Below are positions 54,801-63,616 of a stretch of 64,000 nt of DNA, one piece after another. Origin of the DNA: Rapidithrix thailandica (GTDB lineage Bacteria; Bacteroidota; Bacteroidia; Cytophagales; Flammeovirgaceae); NCBI RefSeq assembly GCF_039710355.1, contig NZ_JBDKWZ010000005.1:186001-250000 (forward strand), written 5' to 3'. Below the pieces are notes generated by a model that was not told the origin of the DNA, ran no database searches, and saw nothing but the letters and a program-made list of their open reading frames with translations. Position numbers and translations under genes: made by a program. Position 1 is the first letter of the stretch; every line of letters starts with the position of its first letter.

Positions 54801-56246
54801 GTCTTGATGGAAATGGACTTGGCTTCCGATTGTAAAGCCTATGTGGAAACGATTAAAAACTCGTCAAACAATTTATTGGTCATCATTAACGATATTTTAG
54901 ACCTGTCGAAAATGGAGGCGGGTAAGATGCGTTTAAAACCGTCATTGTTTGGTTTCCGGCATTTGGTTAACAGGGTAAAAGAGCTGTTTTTGCCGATTGT
55001 CCAGCAAAAAGGGACCACTCTGGAGGTAAGTTTGGACAAGGAAATTCCCCGGTACTTGGTTGCCGATAGCACCCGCCTTACTCAAATTCTGACCAATTTG
55101 GTAAGTAATGCCACCAACTTTACCGAAAATGGCAGTATTCATATCCGGGCCAAGTTAAAAGGTGAAGGAGAAGTTCTGATCGAAGTAGAAGATACTGGAG
55201 TCGGTATTGATGAAATAGATCAGGAAAAGCTTTTTCAAAAGTTTTCTCAGTTGGATAATTCCTCTACCCGACAGCATGGCGGTACGGGTTTGGGTTTGGC
55301 TATCTGTCAGAATATGGTAGAATTGATGGGGGGTAAAATTGGCGTAGATTCCAAAAAAGGGAAAGGCAGTTTATTTTGGTTCACATTTCCTTTTGAATAC
55401 AACAAAGAAGGAAAAGTTTTGACCAAAACCCAAGAAGAAAAAGCGAAAGAAAAGATCCGTTTCAATGCGAAAGTACTTTTGGTAGAAGACCAAAAGGTAA
55501 ACCGGGATGTGGCCAGTATTATGTTACATAACCTGGGTTGCCAGGTCGATATCGCCAATAATGGAAAAGAAGCGTTTGAAATGGCGAAAGGTGAAGCCTA
55601 TAATTTGGTGTTGATGGATATTCAAATGCCGGTAATGGATGGTGTCCAGGCAACACATATGATTAAAAATAACCTGCTTGCCCCTCCTGTGGTGATCGGC
55701 TTGAGTGCCAATGCCATGGAAGGCGATGCGGAAAAATATATACGCTTGGGGATGGACGACTACCTTGCAAAACCCATTACTTTGCAAGTATTGGCAAACA
55801 AGTTGAAAAACTGGCTGGAACCCCTGGAGGCAGAACCCGAAACGGAAGAAGTAACCGAACACTATCAGGAAACCGTACAAACAGCCGGCAAAGAGGAAAT
55901 CATTGACGAAAAAATAGTCAATGACTTGAAAAACTATACCCATGGCGATCCGGAAATTATTCAAGATATGTATGCCTCTTTTATCGAAGAAAGTGCCGAG
56001 TTGTTGGAAGAAGTCATTATCAGTTGGAATGCAAAAGACTATGAAAAATTAGCTTCGGCAACGCACACCCTGAAAGGCCTGACCGGAACCATTGGGGCGA
56101 ACCGGTTGTACCGGATTTCTCAGGTACTGGATGAAAAAATGAAAATAAAAGATTACAGTGATATTGCCATTTTGGTTAATCAATTAAAACCCGCCCATCA
56201 ACAAGCCACAGAATATATTAAAAAAACATTGTTTGTAGCAAAGTAA
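51852..56246 (+). CDS. Multi-PAS hybrid sensor histidine kinase with receiver and HPt domains
   Basis: A 1464-residue phosphorelay protein. The N-terminal 150 residues have about five hydrophobic membrane segments. Six PAS domains follow (starts near 175, 312, 440, 565, 690 and 825), several with PAC extensions (HPEDKNTVQ, HPEDRNLI). HisKA has H969 in ANMSHEIRTPLNG; the HATPase boxes are TNLVSNATNF (N) and EDTGVGI (G1), with GTGLGLAI (G2). The receiver has D1256 in LMDIQMPVMDG and the HPt has H1405 in THTLKGLTGTIGAN. It should relay His-Asp-His to an unlinked response regulator. Ligands are unknown. The repeat at 51616-51777 lies in its upstream region. Confidence 0.95.
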   Translation: MHKYYNTRIRTVYLGFLTVLYLTGTLFFSLQNQWTFVGILGGGALVAIGMMKVKQGLFGKCLIFLLSYLFLNIFWLQYGNMPQIHLACLFMLLSVLSLFQKRAVYWQLGIIVFCAVSYLFLLPLMKGEVQPNALIVQWGMGVVASGYLYLWIFLQLRQSNLQKAQIRNTELYQMLSENTLELICLHTKEGVLEYVSPSAKKLLGYEVDAVIGSSALEFMHPEDAQKLLTEENRRILKKRQELKVECRLKNKAGVYGYFEINVKPIFNQEGKVIRFQTSSRDITVKRRITESMKDAMRKLKVSTRELEEKSGRLRAILDTAADAIISVNKQGCILNINQAGERLFGYQAEQLIGNSMQKLVAPGYQELLENFLAKNQDIESLQHWEPVNNRELEVLHKDGKKVPAELSLAATVIHNEVIFTGIIRDITVKKLANEKLAKSQERFKLAISGGLVGVWDWDIDRDTMYLSPNLKEMLGYGEEEINDSLAGWSELIHPEDKNTVQLSINDHLKNKKVLHEIEHRMLHKDGSIRWVIMRGKAMRNHSGKPFRMVGTIVDITQIKQQEEKLRLLESAVLHANDAIMITHAQGAPEENSIVFANQALFEKTGYSSTEVLGKTANLLNGPETDPKTLEKIREKIQLFQPVNAELLQYAKDGKAYWVEQSIMPIANELGQYTHWISILRDTTERRESEEKLRQSESRFRSLFEWAATGVTLNGLDGSYLKVNPAFKHLTGYSSKELEAKKYLDITLAEDQDLNRHYFTQLLDGLREFYQLEKRFVTKEQEVIWVRETTSLVRDLAENPVYTVSMVEDITARKLAELKIKETQEQLQHLLNNLDNVFMSIDTLNRKTIQISHQCERLFGFPKEEFVKDPYLWHKCIHPEDRNLIGEFEPDLATGRNVVGECRIISKEGITKWVRIEITPSLNEQDILSRMDAIITDITERKQKEDLIKAKELAESSLQIRSDFLANMSHEIRTPLNGIIGMSDVLMEMDLASDCKAYVETIKNSSNNLLVIINDILDLSKMEAGKMRLKPSLFGFRHLVNRVKELFLPIVQQKGTTLEVSLDKEIPRYLVADSTRLTQILTNLVSNATNFTENGSIHIRAKLKGEGEVLIEVEDTGVGIDEIDQEKLFQKFSQLDNSSTRQHGGTGLGLAICQNMVELMGGKIGVDSKKGKGSLFWFTFPFEYNKEGKVLTKTQEEKAKEKIRFNAKVLLVEDQKVNRDVASIMLHNLGCQVDIANNGKEAFEMAKGEAYNLVLMDIQMPVMDGVQATHMIKNNLLAPPVVIGLSANAMEGDAEKYIRLGMDDYLAKPITLQVLANKLKNWLEPLEAEPETEEVTEHYQETVQTAGKEEIIDEKIVNDLKNYTHGDPEIIQDMYASFIEESAELLEEVIISWNAKDYEKLASATHTLKGLTGTIGANRLYRISQVLDEKMKIKDYSDIAILVNQLKPAHQQATEYIKKTLFVAK

Positions 56247-56405
56247 TCGGTGCATAAGAAAAGAGGGGAGAATAATCCTGGATAGACTTCCGGTAAAATG
56301 CTGTAATTTTGTGCATTGTCTTTACACGACAGGGGGAATACCCTTTGAGCAACTGTGCTGTAAGGAACAACAAGTGAAATTACACTAAAAATTAAATTTG
56401 GAAAC

Positions 56406-57230
56406 ATGTACCATTTGTTAAAAGTGCAATGTGAAGAGGGCGTTACCGAAATACTACAGGTAGAATTGGCCGAATTGGGTTTTGATGCTTTTCTGGAAGA
56501 TGAAAAAGGCTTTGAATGCTCTATTGAGAAAGGCCAATTGGCCATTGACCAATTAGAAGCACTGATCAACCGGATGAAGGGGTTGGGGGATATAAACTAC
56601 CAATTGGAAGAAGTAGAAAAACAAAACTGGAATCGGCTATGGGAAGCCAATTTTCCTTATACAATCGTAGATGATAAGGTGTTGATCCGGGCCGAATTTC
56701 ATCAGGTGGAAAAATCCTTTCCTTATGAGCTAATCATCACACCGAAAATGTCTTTTGGTACAGGGCACCATGCCACTACGTCCATGATGGTAACTCATCA
56801 GCTTTCATTGGATTTTAAGGGGAAAAAAGTGCTGGATGTGGGTTGCGGTACCGGAATCCTTGCGATTATGGCCATGAAATTAGGCGCTCAGAGGGCTATC
56901 GGGGTGGATATTGAAGAGTGGTCGGTAGAAAATACCTTGGAAAATGCCCGGAATAATCAAGTGCCATTAGAGGCCTGCCAAGGTACACTTCAAGATCAGA
57001 ATTTTCAGGAAGCTTTTGATATTTTATTGGCAAATATCAATAAAAATATCATCCTTCAGGATTTGAAACACTATGAAAAAAAGGTGATTTCCGGAGGGAA
57101 GATTTTGCTGAGTGGAATCTTGATCGAAGATATAAAAGAGGTGCGGGAGGAAGCTGAGCGATTGGACTTATTGTTTGAAAAAGAACTGACTCAAGACAAA
57201 TGGGCGAGCCTTCTATTCAGTAAAGGATAG
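56406..57230 (+). CDS. prmA: Ribosomal protein L11 methyltransferase
   Basis: A 274-residue SAM-dependent methyltransferase that trimethylates lysines and the N-terminus of ribosomal protein L11. The SAM motif is VLDVGCGTGILAIMAMKLGA; the substrate-side loop SFGTGHHATTSMM and the catalytic LLANINKNI (N-I-N-x-x-I) are family hallmarks. A -7-like TAAATTTG precedes the start closely. It lies 160 bp downstream of the hybrid kinase, transcribed independently. Confidence 0.93.
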   Translation: MYHLLKVQCEEGVTEILQVELAELGFDAFLEDEKGFECSIEKGQLAIDQLEALINRMKGLGDINYQLEEVEKQNWNRLWEANFPYTIVDDKVLIRAEFHQVEKSFPYELIITPKMSFGTGHHATTSMMVTHQLSLDFKGKKVLDVGCGTGILAIMAMKLGAQRAIGVDIEEWSVENTLENARNNQVPLEACQGTLQDQNFQEAFDILLANINKNIILQDLKHYEKKVISGGKILLSGILIEDIKEVREEAERLDLLFEKELTQDKWASLLFSKG

Positions 57231-57336
57231 GTTTTTGCATAGTGTTTCATATCCATGGGGATAAAAATTTGTTATTAGAATATCTGAGGATTCAACCGGA
57301 ATACCACCCTCTGAACCTATATCAAGAAACAATCCA

Positions 57337-60300
57337 ATGAGTATGAAACGCTATTTTTTTTCATGTTGGTTGATTTTCGGGCTGTTGGCTCAGGCCCAGG
57401 CCCAGTTTGCCAATCAACCGTTTGAGAATGCCGAACATTTTTTAATCAATGTAGAGAATATTCTATTTCGCTCTTCTAGCCCTACGGCCGATTCTGTCTG
57501 GAGGGACTTTGAAGGCGTGTATCCTGCCTTAAACCCGGAGCAACAAAACAAATTATACATCATTTCCCAAAATATGTACCGGAAGGGTTTGTATGCCAAC
57601 CCTCATCTGGAAAACTTATACGCTTGCGTGGCATATGGCAAGCAAAGTAGTATGTTGGGAGCGGAGGAGCTGAACCACTTTTTGGACGTTGCTGAAAAAG
57701 CTTCTGAAAAGTATAAAAAATATGTGGTTGCGAATTTCTTGAAAACTTCCCGGAGCCTATTTGAGCATGGTACTTTGTTTCAATCAAAGTTTAATGCTTT
57801 GGCTGTGCATGAAGCCAAAGTAGATTTTGAAATGTATGATGATGCTACCGCCTTGGAGGCAGTACCCGAAAAGCCAGCTCCCGAAGTATCGGAAAGTGAC
57901 TTGGAGCCCGAGAAAAAAGAAGGGGAGTGGTTTGAACATTTAAAAAGCGAAGAAGAGGAAGGTTTTGACATGACGGAATCCGGCAATAAAGAGGATGATT
58001 GGACCGATGTCGGTTGGGGAGACGATGGGGACGATGGCAATTGGGGGGATGACTGGGAAGAGTATAAAGAGGAGGAAGAGGAGCCAAAAGTTGAAAAGAA
58101 AGTAAAGCCTCAGCCGGTAAAAGAAGCGTTTGACCAAGTGGAGTATTCCTATGTACCGGATCCGATGCCCATGCCTGAAATTTCCGGCCCGGTAATGAAA
58201 CTGACCAATGCCAGAATGTCCATGTACTCCGTGTTTGACTCCGTGGATCTGGAAGCCAGTGAAGGTACTGTAGTGTTGAAAGACTTTAACTTTGTAGGAA
58301 AAGGAGGAAAGTTTTATTGGGAAAACTTAGGCTTCGGAAAAGAGGAGTTGTATTGTGAATTTAATGAATATGCCTTTAACCTTCGTTCCCCCAGATTAAA
58401 AGCCGATTTTGCGAAAATCTACTACAAGGCTAAGATTGATACGGTTGTAGAGGGACACTTTGTTTATGAAAGCCATCGCTACAATCATCAACCTGAACAA
58501 GCATTGTATCCCCGGTTCAAATCGTATAATAACAATATTGTAGTGAAAGACCTGGGACCTGACCTGACCTACAAAGGTGGTTTTACGTTGATTGGAAAAA
58601 AAGTCTATAGCACCTCCTATGGTAAAGGTCCGAATCAGATCGAAGTGGCATTGGAGGGGAAAAAGCGCTTTAAAGCGGTTTCCCGTGCAGGTTTTGCCTT
58701 TATGGATTCTTTGATCACCAACCCCAAAACAGACATTACTATTTACCAGAGTGAAAGCGATTCGATGTATCATGCGGCTGTGAGTGTTAAGTATGCACAA
58801 CACGATTACTTTTTGCAGGCGAGAAGAGACAAAGGACAATACAAAGAAACGGCCTTTTATAATACCTTTCACGATGTGAATGTCTTTGCGGAATTTATCG
58901 AATGGGATCTCACACAAGACTCGATGAATATTGAGATCCTGAATGCAAAAGATAAAATTCCCTTAGTCATAGAATCGGCAGATTATTTTGACTTGGATCG
59001 CTTCAAAAAGCTTCACGGAATTTATACCTTCCACCCTTTGCTTTTGGCCATTCACTATGCCAATGACAAACGCTCTAATATTTTTCGCAGTGACGAACTG
59101 GCCGCTTACCGGAAACTGAATCCCAAAGTAGTGCGGGGAGCCATGATGGAATTGGAACGGCAAGGTTTTGTTTTTTACAACCAAGACAGCGACCAGTTCC
59201 GGTTAGAGCGAAAAGCATGGTTGTATTACTACGCACATATGAAGATGAACCGGATGAGCAACAAAGCCGACTTTGATAATATGACGATCCGTTCGAGAGC
59301 GGCAAATGCCACTAATGCAACCTTAAACTTTAAGGAAAACCAAATGTTGGTAAGAGGGGTACGGAATTTTGTGATTAGTGACTCGATGCGGGTGTTAGTA
59401 AAACCCAAAGACGGGGAAATTATCTTGGAAGAAGACCGGAATACACGTTTTGCCGGAGAAATGAGGGCCGGTAAGTTCATCTTCCGAGGAAAAGACTTTG
59501 TCTTTAATTACGATAGCTTTAAGGTAGTTATGACGGAATTGGATTCGGTTTCTTTCCTGGTGCCTGATTCGGTCACCGGTGAAGATGTAGAGCTTCCGAA
59601 CAATATAGTGGGTACGGCAGGAACCATGTACATTTCGCGACCGAATAATAAATCGGGTTTGAAAAACTATCCGGGTTATCCGAAATTGTCTGCGACTTCC
59701 GGAGGGGAAATTCAATTCGGAGGAAGTGAAGTATTGGGAGGAGCGTATGACGAACGGGTTTCTTTTGAAATTCCACCTTTTGAAATTGACAGTATCAACA
59801 GTAGTAACCCGAACTCCATTAACTTTGCCGGAACATTTAATTCCAGCGGTATTTTTCCGGATTTTGAACAAAGAGTGGGCATTCAAAAAGACGGGTCCCT
59901 GGGGTTTACCCAGCACACACCTTCCGAAGGTTATCCTCTTTACGAAGGCAAAGCACAGTACTATGATAAAATTACCTTAAACAATCAAGGTATCCGGGGG
60001 AAAGGACGAATTGAATATTTATCCGGGGATTTTAGATCCGATGATTTTATCTTTTATTCGGACTCCTTGTTGACTGTGGGGACCGAGGGAGTCATTGAAT
60101 CCGGGGTACATGAGGGTGTTTCCTTTCCGGGAGTAAAGATGACGGATTACAAGATGCGTTGGTTGATCGCACAAGACAGTATGTTGCTTACCAGCCAAGA
60201 AGGCAAACCTTTTGAAATATACGATCCCAAGTCTTCTTTTGACGGAACCTTGGCATTTACTCCTTCGGAGCTAAAGGGTAGTGGAAAGTTGGAAACGCCC

Positions 60301-62283
60301 ATGTCCATTAACGAATCGGAAAATTATGCGTTTAACGAAACCGATTACCTGAGTAAAAACTCTACCTTCCGGATTAAGTCGGAAGATCCGGTAACGCCTG
60401 CCATGCTAGGAAAAGATGTGGAGGTGAAGTACGATTTGAAAGAGCGTATTGCGGTGATTAAAGCCGAAAATGACGAAGATTACCAGAGTTTCTCGTTTCC
60501 GTTTACACAATTCTTGAGTACTATTAACACCGTGGTTTGGAACCTGGATCAGGGCAAACTTTTGATGAGTGTGACGGGGGAAAGGGAAAATGAATTGTTT
60601 ACGTTTACCTCTACCCATCGCGATCAGGATTCCTTACAGTTTCAGGCAGCCAGCTCTATTTACGATTTGAATGATAACTCTTTGAACCTCTCAGGAGTAC
60701 CTAAAATCCGCGTGGCAAACGTCAATATTATTCCGGACGATGGAAACCTGGTAATTCGCGGAAATGCCGAAATCGATCCCTTGCAAAATGCTAAGATCGA
60801 AATGAACGCTACCACCAAATACCATGTGTTGACAGATGCCGAGGTGAAAATCCGTTCGAGAAGGGAGTTTGATGCCGAAGCAATTTACAATTATGTCAAT
60901 GAATTGAGCGATACCTTCCCTATAAAGATCGATGATTTTCAAGTGAAGTACACCAAAGAGAAAACAAAGCAAGGAAGAGTAGAGCAAATTGTTACTACGG
61001 CAAAAGGTACCATTCAAGAGGAGCAACCGCTGAAAATTATGGCGGGAATTAAATATGTAGGAGAAGTGAAACTATTGGATAATGAGCCGTTTCCGGGCCT
61101 TTCCGGAAAAGTAGCTTTGGACATAGACCGGGAAAACAATGCCTGGTTTAGCTATGAAAAGGAGAGCGCGGAAGAAAGTAAAATGCTGTACGTAGATGAA
61201 AACCTTACAGAACATGGAATGCGCAATAAATTGCAAACCGGCTTGTACATCAGTCGTTTGGATCATGATTTATACGCCTCCTTTTTAGAATACGATAACC
61301 TGAGAGCCCCGGATATGCCGATTTTCTCAGGGAAGGGCGTCTTGAAATACAATACGGATAAAGAGGTGTATACCATTGCTCCGGAAGAAAAATACGAGGG
61401 AAGTTTTAACGGAAGTAAATTGGTATACGATCACAAAAAGAATAATATTGAGTTTGAAGGCCAGATCAATTTTATCAAGCAAAAAGAGAAATCGACCATG
61501 AACCTCCGTGCTGCGGCCACAGGTAAAATCAGCATGGATGAAAGTAGTAGTTTCAGAGCAAATGGGCTGTTCTTGTTGGATTTTGAAGGGGGAAATGCCT
61601 TTATGGAAGAAATTCGTTCCATATTGGTTGACGGCTTGGCAGATGCCAAACCTGCTATTGATAACAAACCTTTGTTTAACTTGAACTTGGCGCAATTTGC
61701 AGGAAATGACTTTCAACCCATGGCTACCGATGAGCGCCCTCCGGTTACTGATTTTATCAAAACCAGTATTTCAATTGGAGACGTACGCTTAAAGTGGTCG
61801 CCTGAGTTTAGTGCTTTTTACAGTGAAGGACAATTGGGATTGGTAAGTGTCGGCAAAACGGAAGTAGATGCCAAAGTGAACGGCTATGTGGAAATCCCCA
61901 AATTGGAACAAGACGAGGTGGCAAACTTCTTCTTTGAGTCGCCTTCGGGAGCCTGGTTCTTTTTTAGTTATCAGAAAAACAATGTTTTGGCCCTTACTTC
62001 TGACCCGCTACTCAATGAAATCATCGATAAGTCAAAAGGAGATTTGAACCTGGCAGATATCAACGAAATCAACATCTTTGTGAATACCTATCGCCTGAAC
62101 TATTTGGGAAAAGACGATCCGGTGTTTATCCAAGTAAAGGAATCTCATAGCCAAAGATTGTATGAAGAAGATCAAGTGGGTGAATTTTTAGATGAAGAAG
62201 AAGGTTTACCCAAAGAGGAGAAAAAGAAGAAAAAAGAAAAGAAAGAGAAGGAGAAAGATGCCGATGATGGAGACGGCTTCTAA
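57337..62283 (+). CDS. Giant exported protein of unknown function, 1648 aa
   Basis: Not recognised. A signal peptide ends ...AQAQAQ about residue 25 (the start may be Met1 or Met3). The next 155 residues are helical. A highly acidic region (about 195-265, EEEGFDMTESGNKEDDWTDV and GDDGDDGNWGDDWEEYKEEE) is followed by roughly 1250 residues of beta-repeats with recurring phrases such as TYKGGFTLIGKK, GKGRIEYLSGDFRSDDFIFY and FDGTLAFTPSELKGSGKLET. These look like OstA/AsmA-type lipid-groove beta-strands, an inference from pattern only. The C-terminus is a Lys/Glu run ending DDGDGF. No membrane helix is evident in the core. A hairpin terminator follows. Confidence 0.8.
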   Translation: MSMKRYFFSCWLIFGLLAQAQAQFANQPFENAEHFLINVENILFRSSSPTADSVWRDFEGVYPALNPEQQNKLYIISQNMYRKGLYANPHLENLYACVAYGKQSSMLGAEELNHFLDVAEKASEKYKKYVVANFLKTSRSLFEHGTLFQSKFNALAVHEAKVDFEMYDDATALEAVPEKPAPEVSESDLEPEKKEGEWFEHLKSEEEEGFDMTESGNKEDDWTDVGWGDDGDDGNWGDDWEEYKEEEEEPKVEKKVKPQPVKEAFDQVEYSYVPDPMPMPEISGPVMKLTNARMSMYSVFDSVDLEASEGTVVLKDFNFVGKGGKFYWENLGFGKEELYCEFNEYAFNLRSPRLKADFAKIYYKAKIDTVVEGHFVYESHRYNHQPEQALYPRFKSYNNNIVVKDLGPDLTYKGGFTLIGKKVYSTSYGKGPNQIEVALEGKKRFKAVSRAGFAFMDSLITNPKTDITIYQSESDSMYHAAVSVKYAQHDYFLQARRDKGQYKETAFYNTFHDVNVFAEFIEWDLTQDSMNIEILNAKDKIPLVIESADYFDLDRFKKLHGIYTFHPLLLAIHYANDKRSNIFRSDELAAYRKLNPKVVRGAMMELERQGFVFYNQDSDQFRLERKAWLYYYAHMKMNRMSNKADFDNMTIRSRAANATNATLNFKENQMLVRGVRNFVISDSMRVLVKPKDGEIILEEDRNTRFAGEMRAGKFIFRGKDFVFNYDSFKVVMTELDSVSFLVPDSVTGEDVELPNNIVGTAGTMYISRPNNKSGLKNYPGYPKLSATSGGEIQFGGSEVLGGAYDERVSFEIPPFEIDSINSSNPNSINFAGTFNSSGIFPDFEQRVGIQKDGSLGFTQHTPSEGYPLYEGKAQYYDKITLNNQGIRGKGRIEYLSGDFRSDDFIFYSDSLLTVGTEGVIESGVHEGVSFPGVKMTDYKMRWLIAQDSMLLTSQEGKPFEIYDPKSSFDGTLAFTPSELKGSGKLETPMSINESENYAFNETDYLSKNSTFRIKSEDPVTPAMLGKDVEVKYDLKERIAVIKAENDEDYQSFSFPFTQFLSTINTVVWNLDQGKLLMSVTGERENELFTFTSTHRDQDSLQFQAASSIYDLNDNSLNLSGVPKIRVANVNIIPDDGNLVIRGNAEIDPLQNAKIEMNATTKYHVLTDAEVKIRSRREFDAEAIYNYVNELSDTFPIKIDDFQVKYTKEKTKQGRVEQIVTTAKGTIQEEQPLKIMAGIKYVGEVKLLDNEPFPGLSGKVALDIDRENNAWFSYEKESAEESKMLYVDENLTEHGMRNKLQTGLYISRLDHDLYASFLEYDNLRAPDMPIFSGKGVLKYNTDKEVYTIAPEEKYEGSFNGSKLVYDHKKNNIEFEGQINFIKQKEKSTMNLRAAATGKISMDESSSFRANGLFLLDFEGGNAFMEEIRSILVDGLADAKPAIDNKPLFNLNLAQFAGNDFQPMATDERPPVTDFIKTSISIGDVRLKWSPEFSAFYSEGQLGLVSVGKTEVDAKVNGYVEIPKLEQDEVANFFFESPSGAWFFFSYQKNNVLALTSDPLLNEIIDKSKGDLNLADINEINIFVNTYRLNYLGKDDPVFIQVKESHSQRLYEEDQVGEFLDEEEGLPKEEKKKKKEKKEKEKDADDGDGF

Positions 62284-62316
62284 GAAGCCCGTACCTTTGA
62301 CATACTACACGGATAC

Positions 62317-62350
62317 AACAAACCCGGACATATCCGTCCGGGTTTGTTTG
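62317..62350 (+). terminator. Terminator of the 1648-residue gene
   Basis: Perfect 12-bp stem AACAAACCCGGA (62317-62328) with 62337-62348, then TG; the T-tail is short, so it may be weak. Confidence 0.65.
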
Positions 62351-62515
62351 AAAATGAGCCCTTTGTAAAAAGATGTTCAATACTTTCGGCCTCCTATTTG
62401 TTCTTTGGTAGAGATTTGTATTTTATAAAAAACAACACGTTATTTAAGTTCTGTTTCTCCTTTAAAAGAATCAAAAGAATATTCGGACTACTCATAAAAA
62501 CTAATAACAAACACG

Positions 62516-63400
62516 ATGACGCAATTGCTAAAATACACGCTGTTGCTTCTTTCTTTTATCTGTTTCACACAACTGTCATACGGGCAAAAAAAGAAAGGCA
62601 AAAAGGAAACTTCATCAGATACTACTCAGACAATTATCCTCACAGAGGATTCCAAACCCACCATCGAGCTGAATCCGGGGTTAAAAGATAAAGAAGAAGA
62701 GAAGCATAAAAAGAATAAGAAAAAGAAAAACGTTTGGTATGAAATTAAAACCAAAAAACGTTTTACGGTGACGTATCAACGCAGGAGACGGGTAGTGGAG
62801 CAGTTTTATGTACTCAAAGAATACCAGGCCCCCAGCAAGCATCCCAAATATAAATACTACTACGATAGCAAAGAAAGACGCATTGTCTATACCACTGCCA
62901 TCCGGGAGGATTTTATGCCTTTGCACGGCCCCTATAAAAAATTTGTGGACGGTGCATTGATTACCAATGGGATCTATTACATCGGAGTAAAACATGGACG
63001 ATGGGAAGAATATACGACCGATTCTACACTCCGGGACAAAGAGTATTATTACCGCGGATTTCCCAAAGAATCCGAAATTACGTATTGGGATGGTGAACAA
63101 ACCAAAATCAAAGAAGTAATGCCCATTATGTATGAGAGAAAGGACGGATACTTCAAATCGTATTATGAAAGTGGCCGTATCAAGGCAGAAGGTGAATATA
63201 AAGAAGGGGTGAAAGTAGGGCTTTGGGTGGAATATTATGACAAAGAGATCCGCAGAAATAAAAATAAAAAACGCTATATCCAATACCAGAAAAACCCATT
63301 TGAAAAAGGCGTGGAGCCAAAAGTAACCAAAGAATGGGACGAAGACGGCTTTGTAGAAGGGGAGGAAAGACGTGGAAACCGGAGGACAAGAGAGCGTTAG
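62516..63400 (+). CDS. Secreted MORN-like (YwqK-type) repeat protein
   Basis: A 294-residue exported basic protein. The signal peptide ends ...LSYGQ at residue 23, followed by a Lys-rich segment and a second one (EEKHKKNKKKKNVWY). The central and C-terminal parts contain MORN/YwqK-like units (YKKFVDGALITNGIYYIG, HGRWEEYTTD, DGYFKSYYESGRIKAEGEY, VGLWVEYY). These strands form repeat beta-sheets in Bacteroidota proteins sometimes called YwqK antitoxins, though no toxin gene is seen. The function is unknown. It lies after the 1648-residue gene and before prfA. Confidence 0.82.
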   Translation: MTQLLKYTLLLLSFICFTQLSYGQKKKGKKETSSDTTQTIILTEDSKPTIELNPGLKDKEEEKHKKNKKKKNVWYEIKTKKRFTVTYQRRRRVVEQFYVLKEYQAPSKHPKYKYYYDSKERRIVYTTAIREDFMPLHGPYKKFVDGALITNGIYYIGVKHGRWEEYTTDSTLRDKEYYYRGFPKESEITYWDGEQTKIKEVMPIMYERKDGYFKSYYESGRIKAEGEYKEGVKVGLWVEYYDKEIRRNKNKKRYIQYQKNPFEKGVEPKVTKEWDEDGFVEGEERRGNRRTRER

Positions 63401-63616
63401 CCTATCGTTATTGGGAATATTGTAGAGCAACCTCTGCCTTTGCTAAAGTTTGCCCCTTTCCCTAATTAATGTTTGATAAAAACACCCCGACTTAAGTCTC
63501 TTCAGGTAGACATACATCCGGATTCCTGAGGTTTCTTTGTGTAAAGTAAAATCGGATGATAGGTTTTCATTGAAGATCAGTTAATTTTGTGAGAATTTCG
63601 AAAAATGTGAATTTCT

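Noticed and set aside
62516..63400. YwqK-type protein as antitoxin of a toxin-antitoxin pair
   Set aside because: No small partner gene is adjacent and the protein carries a Sec signal; the antitoxin label is only a family name.
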